In this document: positions 1 to 5,790 of the stretch, in pieces
How positions within the stretch are numbered: the stretch's first letter is position 1
Layout: every line of letters starts with the position of its first letter
Assembly (NCBI GenBank): GCA_017861095.1
Contig: JAGFXI010000037.1
Span: 1 to 11,465 of the forward strand
Direction: 5' to 3'
DNA from: Deltaproteobacteria bacterium
Lineage (GTDB): Bacteria > Desulfobacterota > Syntrophobacteria > BM002
Length of the DNA: 11,465 nt
Made by a program: the position numbers and the translations under genes
Notes under the pieces: model-generated
Databases searched by the model: none
The model's input: only the letters and a program-made list of their open reading frames with translations
Told to the model about the DNA's origin: nothing

Positions 1-351
1 GACGGGATCGTCCTGCCCACCGGCAAGATCCTCGTGGCCAAGAGCCTCCCGGATAACGACCCCCAGAAGCCTGTACTCCTGAAATACATCGCCGACTACG
101 AGGCCAAGTACAAGAGCGCTGTATCCGGGTTCGGCGGCTACGCCTGGGAGGGCCTCGATATGATTATTCTGGCCCTGCAGAAGGCCGGGGCCGATCGGGC
201 CAAGCTCCGCGACGAGATCGAGAAGGTGAACGGCTACGTGGGGATCAGCGGCATCTTTCGCCTGTCGCCCCAGGATCATAACGGGCTCAGCAAGGATGAG
301 GCCTTCGTCATGGTGAGAATCATTAACGGCGACTGGCAGATTCTCATTTAG
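1..351 (+). CDS. Branched-chain amino acid-type ABC transporter substrate-binding protein, C-terminal part (5' end outside window)
   Basis: The reading frame is open from base 1 and ends at the TAG at 349-351, giving the last 116 residues of a periplasmic type-1 binding protein (LivJ/LivK, Peripla_BP_6 family). The visible part matches the C-terminal lobe of such proteins: a segment of the form YEAKYKSAVSGFGGYAWEGL, an amphipathic helix with LALQKAGADRAKLRDEIEKV, then a short strand pair ending in VMVRIINGDWQIL. In this family the protein captures an amino acid or an aromatic or aliphatic carboxylate in the periplasm and delivers it to the LivHM permease. The permease and ATPase genes follow on the same strand, which supports the call. 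The ATG at 34 lies within the lobe and is not the start. The ligand cannot be told from this fragment. Genes of this type are called livK or livJ; I leave the symbol open because the N-terminus is missing. Confidence 0.88.
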   Translation, partial: DGIVLPTGKILVAKSLPDNDPQKPVLLKYIADYEAKYKSAVSGFGGYAWEGLDMIILALQKAGADRAKLRDEIEKVNGYVGISGIFRLSPQDHNGLSKDEAFVMVRIINGDWQILI

Positions 352-363
352 GCATGAGGCGTA

Positions 364-385
364 GGGCGGGTCTCCGCACCCGCCC
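364..385 (+). repeat. Perfect 8-bp palindrome (hairpin) after the binding-protein stop codon
   Basis: GGGCGGGT (364-371) and ACCCGCCC (378-385) are perfect reverse complements around a 6-nt loop, 12 nt downstream of the TAG. No T-run follows, so it is not a typical intrinsic terminator. It could stabilise the upstream mRNA 3' end, as REP-type hairpins do after other binding-protein genes. The flank and left arm (CGTAGGGCGGG, 360-370) recur at 7497-7507, so it is probably a member of a dispersed repeat family. Confidence 0.7.
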
Positions 386-396
386 ATCTAGCCCGC
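378..396 (+). repeat. Direct repeat copy 1 (partner at 619-637)
   Basis: The 19 bases from 378 (ACCCGCCCATCTAGCCCGC) recur at 619-637 with a single C/T difference. The first eight bases form the right arm of the palindrome at 364-385. The second copy lacks the matching left arm, so it may be a half-element. The two copies lie inside the same spacer, 241 nt apart. Confidence 0.6.
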
Positions 397-618
397 ATTA
401 TGCACGAGCGACCATCCGGGGTGAGTGAGCTGCGGCAGGGAGGTCTGCTCTGCAAAGGCGTCACGCCGAGGCGTGATCGCATCATAGTGGAGAGGGCGGC
501 CAGGTCTCTGGGTGGGGTTGTGGTGGAAAGCCTGGGGCGCCGTCCAGTCGGCGAAGGAAGGTAGATGCTCCGGATGCGCTTTGCGCCGCAGACCACTCCT
601 GCCTGCGGCGCCGGCCGG

Positions 619-637
619 ACCCGCCCATCCAGCCCGC
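619..637 (+). repeat. Direct repeat copy 2 (partner at 378-396)
   Basis: This copy differs from the one at 378-396 by one base (C for T in the CATCYAGC segment). It sits 40 nt before the livH start and lacks the GGGCGGGT left arm that makes the first copy a hairpin. I see no regulatory role from the sequence. Confidence 0.55.
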
Positions 638-676
638 TCCGCCTGGTAACAGACAACCGACCACGAGCTGCGACCC

Positions 677-1561
677 ATGGACCTCATCAGCGAGCTCACC
701 CAGTACCTCATATCGGGGCTCACCAGCGGGGCGATCTACGCGATTATCGCCCTCGGATTCACCATCATCTACAATGCCACGGAGGTGATTAACTTCGCCC
801 AGGGGGAGTTCGTCATGCTCGGGGGCATGGTGATGATCGCTGTTGACGCAACCGGGCGTTTTCCCCTCCCGGTGAGCTTCATCCTCGCCGTCTCTTCGGT
901 GACCCTGGTGGGTGTAGTGTTCCAGCGCCTTGCAATCCAGCCGGTGAGGCGACCGAGCGCCATCACCCTTATCATCATCACGGTGGGCGCCTCCATCTTC
1001 CTCCGTGGGGTGGCCATGCTGGTCTGGGGCAAGGACCCCCTCGGTCTTCGCCCCTTCAGCGGGGTGAGCCCGATTGCCGTGGGAGGAGCGACGCTTACCC
1101 CCCAGAGCCTCTGGGTCCTCAGTGTAAGCGTGGTGGTGATGGCAGGGCTCCAGTTCTTCTACAAGCACACGATCACGGGGAAGGCGATGCGGGCCTGCGC
1201 CTTCAGCCGGAGGGCGGCGCGGCTCGTGGGGATCAGCGTGGACCGCATGGTGCTGATCTCCTTTGCCCTAAGCGCTGCCATGGGGGCGGTGGCCGGCATC
1301 GTCGTCGCTCCCATTACCCTCTGTGGCTACGATGTGGGTACTATGCTCGGGCTGAAGGGATTCTGTGCGGCAGTGCTTGGGGGGCTGGGGAGCAGCCCCG
1401 GGTCCATCCTCGGCGGGTTCCTCCTCGGTATCCTCGAGGCCCTTGGCGCCGGCCTAATCAGTTCGGGATTCAAGGACGCCATCGCCTTTCTCATCCTTCT
1501 CGTGGTTCTTTTCCTGAGGCCAAGCGGATTGTTTGGCCCGAGGGAGGTGAAGAGGGTCTAA
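677..1561 (+). CDS. livH: Branched-chain amino acid-type ABC transporter permease LivH
   Basis: This encodes a 294-residue inner-membrane permease, of normal length for LivH. With LivM it forms the membrane channel of the HAAT-family importer. It shows hydrophobic segments along its length (about eight helices), the N-terminal family signature NATEVINFAQGEFVMLGG (residues 33-50), the cytoplasmic coupling loop GKAMRACAFSRRAARLVGI (168-186) that contacts the ATPases, the glycine-rich AAVLGGLGSSPGSILGG stretch (231-247) and the usual C-terminal LRPSGLFG (280-287). The ATG at 677 gives the standard MDLISELTQYLISGL N-terminus, although no strong Shine-Dalgarno sequence precedes it. It is preceded by a 325-base spacer and followed by 141 bases of heptamer repeats before livM, so it is less tightly packed than the later genes of the operon. 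The substrate may be aromatic rather than leucine, judging by the neighbouring ligase. Confidence 0.95.
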   Translation: MDLISELTQYLISGLTSGAIYAIIALGFTIIYNATEVINFAQGEFVMLGGMVMIAVDATGRFPLPVSFILAVSSVTLVGVVFQRLAIQPVRRPSAITLIIITVGASIFLRGVAMLVWGKDPLGLRPFSGVSPIAVGGATLTPQSLWVLSVSVVVMAGLQFFYKHTITGKAMRACAFSRRAARLVGISVDRMVLISFALSAAMGAVAGIVVAPITLCGYDVGTMLGLKGFCAAVLGGLGSSPGSILGGFLLGILEALGAGLISSGFKDAIAFLILLVVLFLRPSGLFGPREVKRV

Positions 1562-1565
1562 TCAG

Positions 1566-1600
1566 CTGGCAGCCGGCAGGAGGCAGCGGGCAGAAGGCAG
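1566..1600 (+). repeat. Tandem heptamer array NNGGCAG, five copies
   Basis: Five consecutive 7-nt units, CTGGCAG, CCGGCAG, GAGGCAG, CGGGCAG and AAGGCAG, start 4 nt after the livH stop codon. The last five bases are invariant and the first two vary. Six bases further on, a second array with the same 7-nt period begins. Short tandem heptamers of this kind resemble the STRR sequences known from cyanobacteria. They are too short for CRISPR and no replication gene is nearby to suggest iterons. Confidence 0.75.
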
Positions 1601-1606
1601 AGAGGG

Positions 1607-1641
1607 AATGACAAATGACAAATGTCAAAGGTCAAATGACA
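1607..1641 (+). repeat. Tandem heptamer array AATGACA, five copies
   Basis: Five consecutive units, AATGACA, AATGACA, AATGTCA, AAGGTCA and AATGACA, form a second 35-nt array with the same period and copy number as the GGCAG array just upstream, but with an unrelated, AT-richer unit. It lies between livH and livM, genes that are normally almost contiguous. It contains TGACA and TGTCA half-sites that could bind a protein, but nothing in the window shows this. Confidence 0.75.
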
Positions 1642-1702
1642 GCAGACAACTGCCACAACGTTAGGCATTCTAGATCACTTAAGTCATTTTAGGCACTTCT
1701 CC

Positions 1703-2680
1703 ATGCCCGCCTTCTTTCGACACCACTTGCTTCACGTTTCCGCCTTCGCGCTTCTGATGGCCCTCGTGCCCTTCATGGTGACGAGCCGCTACTACCTGAA
1801 CCTGTTCATCTTCATCGGCATTCACACCCTCCTCACCCTGGGGCTCAATCTGCTCATGGGGTATGCCGGCCAGATCAGCCTGGGCCATGCCGCCTTCTTC
1901 GGGCTCGGGGCCTACACCTCCGGCATCCTTACCGTCACCTACCACGTCTCGCCCTGGCCAGCCATGGGCGCCGCAGTCCTCGTCACCATCATGGTCGCCC
2001 TCGTTATCGGTGTTCCCACCCTGAAGCTCACCGGCTACTACCTGGGTATGGCCACTCTCGGATTCGGCATTATCGTCAATATCTGCTTCCGCGAGCTGTC
2101 CGGGATCACCGGCGGTCCGTCGGGGCTGGTAGGCATCCCGCCCCTCAGCCTGGGCGGGGTGGTACTGGACGAGCCCCGCTATGTCTATTATCTCATCTGG
2201 GGTGTGACTCTCGGCGCGCTCGCAGTCAGCCTTAATATCGTCGACTCCCGGGTGGGGAGGGCTCTCCGGGCGATCCACGACAGCGAGGTTGCAGCCCGGG
2301 CCTCGGGCGTGGACACGGCGCGCCTAAAAATCTGGGTTTTCGTGGTGAGTGCCGCGTATGCCTCCCTGGCCGGGAGCCTGTACGCCCACTTCGTTACCTT
2401 CATCAGCCCGAGCTCCTTTGGCTTCATGTTCTCCGTGAAGCTCGTCACCATGGTGGTCGTAGGCGGCATGGCAAGCGTCTGGGGTGCGGTCTTCGGCGCT
2501 GCCACCCTCACCGCCCTTCCGGAGGTGCTGGCCGCCTTTCACGACTACGAGATCCTGATTTTCGGGTTCATCCTCATGGTGGTCATGATCTTTCTGCCCC
2601 AGGGCCTGACCAGGGGGTTTCTCGACCTGGCGGAACGCTGGAGGTTCTACCGCCGCGGCATTCCAGCGGCGAAGGTTTAG
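1703..2680 (+). CDS. livM: Branched-chain amino acid-type ABC transporter permease LivM
   Basis: This encodes a 325-residue polytopic membrane protein, the second permease subunit that pairs with LivH. Family signatures are clear: GYAGQISLGHAAFFGLGAY (residues 53-71), TLKLTGYYLGMATLGFG (106-122), GITGGPSGLVGIP (134-146), and the coupling loop GRALRAIHDSEVAARASGVD (185-204) that docks onto the ATPases. VVVGGMASVWGAVFGA (251-266) and a terminal FLPQGLTRGF are also typical. The length lies in the usual range for LivM proteins without a long N-terminal extension. The ATG at 1703 is chosen because the hydrophobic N-terminus starts soon after it; the ribosome binding site is weak. The TAG is 9 nt before the livG start, so the two genes are very likely co-transcribed. 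The heptamer arrays lie upstream. Confidence 0.95.
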   Translation: MPAFFRHHLLHVSAFALLMALVPFMVTSRYYLNLFIFIGIHTLLTLGLNLLMGYAGQISLGHAAFFGLGAYTSGILTVTYHVSPWPAMGAAVLVTIMVALVIGVPTLKLTGYYLGMATLGFGIIVNICFRELSGITGGPSGLVGIPPLSLGGVVLDEPRYVYYLIWGVTLGALAVSLNIVDSRVGRALRAIHDSEVAARASGVDTARLKIWVFVVSAAYASLAGSLYAHFVTFISPSSFGFMFSVKLVTMVVVGGMASVWGAVFGAATLTALPEVLAAFHDYEILIFGFILMVVMIFLPQGLTRGFLDLAERWRFYRRGIPAAKV

Positions 2681-2689
2681 GAAGGAAGG

Positions 2690-3469
2690 GTGGTGTCTGA
2701 CAGGGTGCTTCTCGAGACCGAAAGTCTCTCCAAGTCTTTCGGCGGAGTCCATGCCGTTCAGGAGGTGAGCTTTTCGGTTCGCCAGGGGCAGATCAAGGGG
2801 ATCATCGGTCCGAACGGCGCCGGGAAGACAACCCTCTTCAACCTGATCACTGGGGTCTACCGGCCGGACCGCGGCTCCATCCGCTTCGACGGAGAGAGGT
2901 GTGCCGGACTCGCGCCGCACCAAATGGCGGAGCGCGGGATCGCCAGAACCTTTCAGAACGTGGAGCTCTTCGAACGGATGAGCGTCCTCGAGAACGTCAT
3001 GGTGGGCAGGCACCCCCGCACCCGGGCCGGTTTCATCAGCGCCGCCTTTCGCCTTGGCGGGGCCCGAGGGGAGGAACGGCTTATCCGGGAAAAGGCGCTG
3101 GAGATCCTCGGTTTCGTTGGCATTGTCGACAAGGCCGAGTGGGTGAGCTCGGCCCTGCCCTTCGGTCTCCAGCGGGTGCTGGAGATCGCCCGGGCCCTTG
3201 CCACCGAGCCGCGCCTGCTCCTTCTCGATGAGCCGGCATCCGGCTTGAATGCCGTCGAGACCCGCGATCTGGGGCGTCTTCTGGGTCGTATCCGCGACAG
3301 GGGCATCACGGTGCTCCTGGTCGAGCACGACATGAGCCTCACCATGGAGATCTGCGATGAGATCCTGGTCATGGACTACGGGCGGCGGCTGGCCGAGGGT
3401 ACACCGCGAGAGATCCAGCGACATCCGCAGGTGATCGCCGCTTACCTTGGGGAGGAACTGGTTGCTTAA
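2690..3469 (+). CDS. livG: Branched-chain amino acid-type ABC transporter ATP-binding protein LivG
   Basis: This encodes a 259-residue cytoplasmic ATPase, one of two that power the LivHM permease. The Walker A motif is GPNGAGKT (residues 40-47), the Q-loop glutamine is in RTFQN (Gln89), the ABC signature region is LPFGLQR (156-162) followed by LEIARAL, Walker B is LLLLDEP (176-182, Asp180 and Glu181), and the H-loop is VEHDM (His213). The LPFGLQ signature replaces the classic LSGGQ; LivG proteins commonly vary here (LSYG or LPYG), so I do not read it as a defect. The start is GTG at 2690, with a GGAAGGAAGG purine run directly upstream; GTG at 2693 is an equally spaced alternative that would remove one residue. 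The gene overlaps livF by 8 nt, which suggests translational coupling. Confidence 0.95.
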   Translation: MVSDRVLLETESLSKSFGGVHAVQEVSFSVRQGQIKGIIGPNGAGKTTLFNLITGVYRPDRGSIRFDGERCAGLAPHQMAERGIARTFQNVELFERMSVLENVMVGRHPRTRAGFISAAFRLGGARGEERLIREKALEILGFVGIVDKAEWVSSALPFGLQRVLEIARALATEPRLLLLDEPASGLNAVETRDLGRLLGRIRDRGITVLLVEHDMSLTMEICDEILVMDYGRRLAEGTPREIQRHPQVIAAYLGEELVA

Positions 3470-4205
3470 GGTTCGGAGCCTCCAGACATTCTATGGCCGG
3501 GTTCGCGCCCTGGATACGGTGTCGCTTTCGGTTCGGCCCCGGGAGATCGTCACTCTCATCGGGGCTAACGGCGCCGGCAAGAGCACGATCCTCAACAGCA
3601 TCTCCGGGCTGATCCCCTCGCGGGAGGGCGAGATCCTGTTTCAGGGGAAGCGGCTGAACGGCCAGCCGCCGGAGGAGGTGGTCCGCCTCGGCATCTGCCA
3701 GGTCCCCGAGGGGAGGCAGATCTTCCAGCCTCTCACCGTCCTTGAGAACCTCGAGCTGGGAGCCTACCTCCGCTTCCGGAAGCGGGAAAAGCGGGAGATC
3801 CGGCGAGACCTGGAGACGGTCTACGCCCTGTTCCCGGTCCTCGAGGAGCGGCGGCAGCAAATCTCCGGAACCCTTTCGGGCGGCGAGCAGCAGATGCTCG
3901 CCATCGGCCGGGCCCTCATGGCCCGCCCCGCCCTGCTTCTCCTGGATGAGCCCTCCATGGGGCTCGCGCCGCGATTGGTCCTGGAGATCTTCCGGACCAT
4001 TCGTCACCTCCGGGACCAGGGGTTGACCATCCTGATGGTGGAGCAGAACGCCCGGGCGGCCCTCAAGATCGCCGACCGCGGCTACGTCCTTGAAACGGGA
4101 AGGATCGTGCTCCAGGGAAGTGCCCGCGAGCTCCTGGACGATAACGACGTGAAGCGGGCATACCTGGGGAGAGATTATCGCGAGTTTGCGGAAGGAAGGA
4201 TGTGA
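3462..4205 (+). CDS. livF: Branched-chain amino acid-type ABC transporter ATP-binding protein LivF
   Basis: This encodes a 247-residue cytoplasmic ATPase, partner of LivG. It has Walker A GANGAGKS (residues 34-41), the LivF-typical GICQVPEGRQIFQPLTV segment (77-93), the signature LSGGEQQ (138-144), Walker B LLLLDEP (158-164) and VEQN (193-196), where the H-loop histidine is Gln, as usual in LivF. I place the start at the TTG at 3462 rather than the in-frame TTG at 3447. The later start gives the standard N-terminus MLKVRSLQTFYG and has GGAGG (3451-3455) at a 6-nt spacing, whereas translation from 3447 would add the non-homologous residues GRNWL. The gene therefore overlaps the end of livG by 8 nt, and its TGA overlaps the GTG start of the ligase gene by 4 nt, a compact, translationally coupled arrangement. 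Confidence 0.93.
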   Translation: MLKVRSLQTFYGRVRALDTVSLSVRPREIVTLIGANGAGKSTILNSISGLIPSREGEILFQGKRLNGQPPEEVVRLGICQVPEGRQIFQPLTVLENLELGAYLRFRKREKREIRRDLETVYALFPVLEERRQQISGTLSGGEQQMLAIGRALMARPALLLLDEPSMGLAPRLVLEIFRTIRHLRDQGLTILMVEQNARAALKIADRGYVLETGRIVLQGSARELLDDNDVKRAYLGRDYREFAEGRM

Positions 4206-5515
4206 CCGTGGAGATCTGGAATCGGGAGATGGAGTGTCAGGACCGGGACGAGCTTGCCCAGCTCCAGCTTGAGCGGCTCCAGGCAACACTCAATCGGGCG
4301 TGCAAGAGCGTGCCCTTCTACCTCCAGGGGCTCCAGGAGTGCGGGTTGAGCCCGTCGGCGCTCCGCTCTCTCGAGGCCCTGGTCAGTCTCCCCTTCACGA
4401 CCCGGGAGGATCTCAACCGGAGCTACCCCTACGGGCTCTTCGCCGTGCCCCTCCGCGACATCGTCCGCATCCACAGCGCCACCGGCACTGGGTTGCGCCC
4501 AACGGTGAGCGGGTACACGGGGAACGATCTCGGCATCTGGAAGGAAGTGGTCGCCCGCTGCCTCACCGCCGCCGGCGTCGGGCCGGAGGATATCGTCCAG
4601 ATCTGCTTCGACCCCGGGCTGGCGAACTGGGCGCGGGACTTTAAGGACGGCGCCGAAACGGTGGAGGCGTCGGTGATCCCGATGACACCTCTCGAGATCC
4701 CCAAGCAACTCATGATCATGAACGACTACAAGACCTCGGTGCTCGTGACCACACCTTCTTACCTGGGGCAGCTCTCCCGGGAGATGGCGAGGAGAGGCCT
4801 CCCCCCAAAGGCGCTCGCCCTGAGGCGGGCAGTCCTGGCCGGGGAGGCGATGAGCCAGACGACCAGGTCTCAGCTCGAGGAGGGGCTCCATATCCAGATC
4901 CACACGGCCTATGGGCTGAGTGAGGTGCCGGGCCCAGCGATCGCCTACGAGTGCCAGGAGCGGCACGGCCTTCACCTCAACGAAGATCACTTTCTTGCCG
5001 AGATCGTTGACCCTGCCGCGGGGACGCCGCTGCCTCTGGGGAAGGAGGGTGAGCTTGTCCTCACCACCCTGACCGCCAAGGCCTATCCGCTGATTCGATT
5101 CCGTACCGGCGATCTGGCGCTCCTCACGCCGGAGCCGTGCCCCTGCGGCCGCACCTTCGCCCGCCTGGAGATGATAGCCGGCCGCGCTGATCAGCTCGTG
5201 TCGATCCGTGGCGTTAAGCTCCATCCGGACCTCATCGAGGGGATCATGACCCGGATGGTCAAAGGTGCCCAGCCTGCCTACGTCGCCTTCGTGAAGCGCG
5301 TGGAGGAGCTAGACCTCCTCGAGGTCTGGGTGGAGGTGAACGAGGCGCTCTTCTCGGACGAGATCAAGGTGCTTGAGATCCTGGCCCACCGGATACGGCG
5401 GGAGCTGGAGCAAAGCCTCGGCATCCCGGCGCGGGTTCGGCTGGTCGAGTCGGGAACGATGAGTGAGCACCGAGGGCGCCTCGGCCGGATCATCGACGAG
5501 CGGCGGAATGGATAG
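4202..5515 (+). CDS. Phenylacetate-CoA ligase-like (PaaK family) adenylate-forming enzyme
   Basis: This encodes a 437-residue cytoplasmic protein of the PaaK family, about the family length. Such enzymes activate an aryl or acyl carboxylate with ATP and join it to CoA. Recognisable parts are the N-terminal helix with CKSVPFY (34-40), the nucleotide loop HSATGTGLRPT (91-101) leading to VSGYT, the A5-type motif AYGLSE (236-241), ECQERHGLHLNEDHF (250-264), the RTGD motif (301-304), the cysteine pair CPCGRT (313-318), RGVKLHP (336-342) and a C-terminal domain ending GTMSEHRGRLGRIID. Compared with canonical PaaK, the nucleotide loop has Arg99 in place of Lys, and the C-terminal catalytic lysine (A10) aligns to Arg426. 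The enzyme may therefore be altered in activity or substrate. It starts with GTG inside the livF stop, so it is the last gene of the transporter operon, which suggests the imported compound is a carboxylate that is CoA-activated. Confidence 0.85.
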   Translation: MTVEIWNREMECQDRDELAQLQLERLQATLNRACKSVPFYLQGLQECGLSPSALRSLEALVSLPFTTREDLNRSYPYGLFAVPLRDIVRIHSATGTGLRPTVSGYTGNDLGIWKEVVARCLTAAGVGPEDIVQICFDPGLANWARDFKDGAETVEASVIPMTPLEIPKQLMIMNDYKTSVLVTTPSYLGQLSREMARRGLPPKALALRRAVLAGEAMSQTTRSQLEEGLHIQIHTAYGLSEVPGPAIAYECQERHGLHLNEDHFLAEIVDPAAGTPLPLGKEGELVLTTLTAKAYPLIRFRTGDLALLTPEPCPCGRTFARLEMIAGRADQLVSIRGVKLHPDLIEGIMTRMVKGAQPAYVAFVKRVEELDLLEVWVEVNEALFSDEIKVLEILAHRIRRELEQSLGIPARVRLVESGTMSEHRGRLGRIIDERRNG

Positions 5516-5633
5516 AGGGCGGGTACGTAGACCAGCCCGAGGTCTCTCGGTGAACGCTTCGCAAGTTTTCCTCACTCCCTTTGTCGCCCTTCTCCGATGT
5601 GCCCCCCAACACGCAGAGATATTTGCATTTTCC

Positions 5634-5662
5634 TTGACATCGACGGCGAGCTCTGGTAAGAA
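5634..5662 (+). promoter_or_regulatory. Candidate sigma-70 promoter for the fadL-type gene
   Basis: A perfect TTGACA -35 box (5634-5639) is followed after 17 bases by TAAGAA (5657-5662), preceded by TGG, which resembles an extended -10 (TGN). The -10 hexamer matches only three of six consensus bases. It lies about 130 bases before the fadL-type start, leaving a long 5' leader. A second TTCCTTGAC copy occurs at 5679-5687 (first at 5630-5638), without an obvious -10. The 5516-5790 gap contains no gene and no strong terminator, only a weak 5-bp stem at 5537-5550. Confidence 0.45.
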
Positions 5663-5777
5663 AAATTAATCACAACCCTTCCTTGACTAGCTTCAACAAC
5701 CTGGTTGCCTGAACGATCATACCTGGTCTTAGAACCTTAGTCTTTGTACAGGGGCTGCAGTCGAAAACATCGGGAGA

Positions 5778-5784
5778 AAGGAGG
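5778..5784 (+). promoter_or_regulatory. Strong Shine-Dalgarno for the fadL-type gene
   Basis: AAGGAGG ends 6 nt before the ATG at 5791, inside a purine run from 5772 to 5790. This is the best ribosome binding site in the window and fixes the start. It fits an abundant outer-membrane protein. Confidence 0.8.
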
Positions 5785-5790
5785 AAGGAG

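Larger units (their letters stand above)
352..676 (+). other. Spacer between binding-protein gene and livH, no gene seen
   Basis: I see no convincing coding sequence in these 325 bases; the open frames on both strands look compositional. The spacer holds a perfect 8-bp palindrome just after the upstream stop (364-385) and a 19-nt direct repeat with one mismatch (378-396 and 619-637). No clear sigma-70 promoter or strong Shine-Dalgarno sequence stands out in front of livH. The gap is unusual for a liv operon, although spacers with hairpins after binding-protein genes are known to allow higher expression of the binding protein than of the permease. Confidence 0.6.

Noticed and set aside
482..1168. 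228-residue minus-strand open frame over the spacer and livH
   Set aside because: Composition is His/Glu/Asp-rich and shadow-like, and more than half of it is antisense to livH; no motif or ribosome binding site.
1566..1641. CRISPR array or plasmid iterons
   Set aside because: Units are only 7 nt with no spacers, no Cas or replication genes are present, and the site lies inside a transporter operon.
2324..3424. 366-residue minus-strand open frame over livM and livG
   Set aside because: Antisense to well-supported transporter genes, with no domain signature; caused by high GC third positions.
3447..3461. TTG at 3447 as the livF start
   Set aside because: It adds residues not found in LivF proteins and would place GGAGG inside the gene; the TTG at 3462 fits the family N-terminus and the ribosome binding site.
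5537..5550. Terminator after the ligase gene (CCGAG/CTCGG)
   Set aside because: Only a 5-bp stem with no T run; too weak to call.
5683..5711. Second promoter before the fadL-type gene (TTGACT)
   Set aside because: No acceptable -10 hexamer at 16-18 nt spacing.
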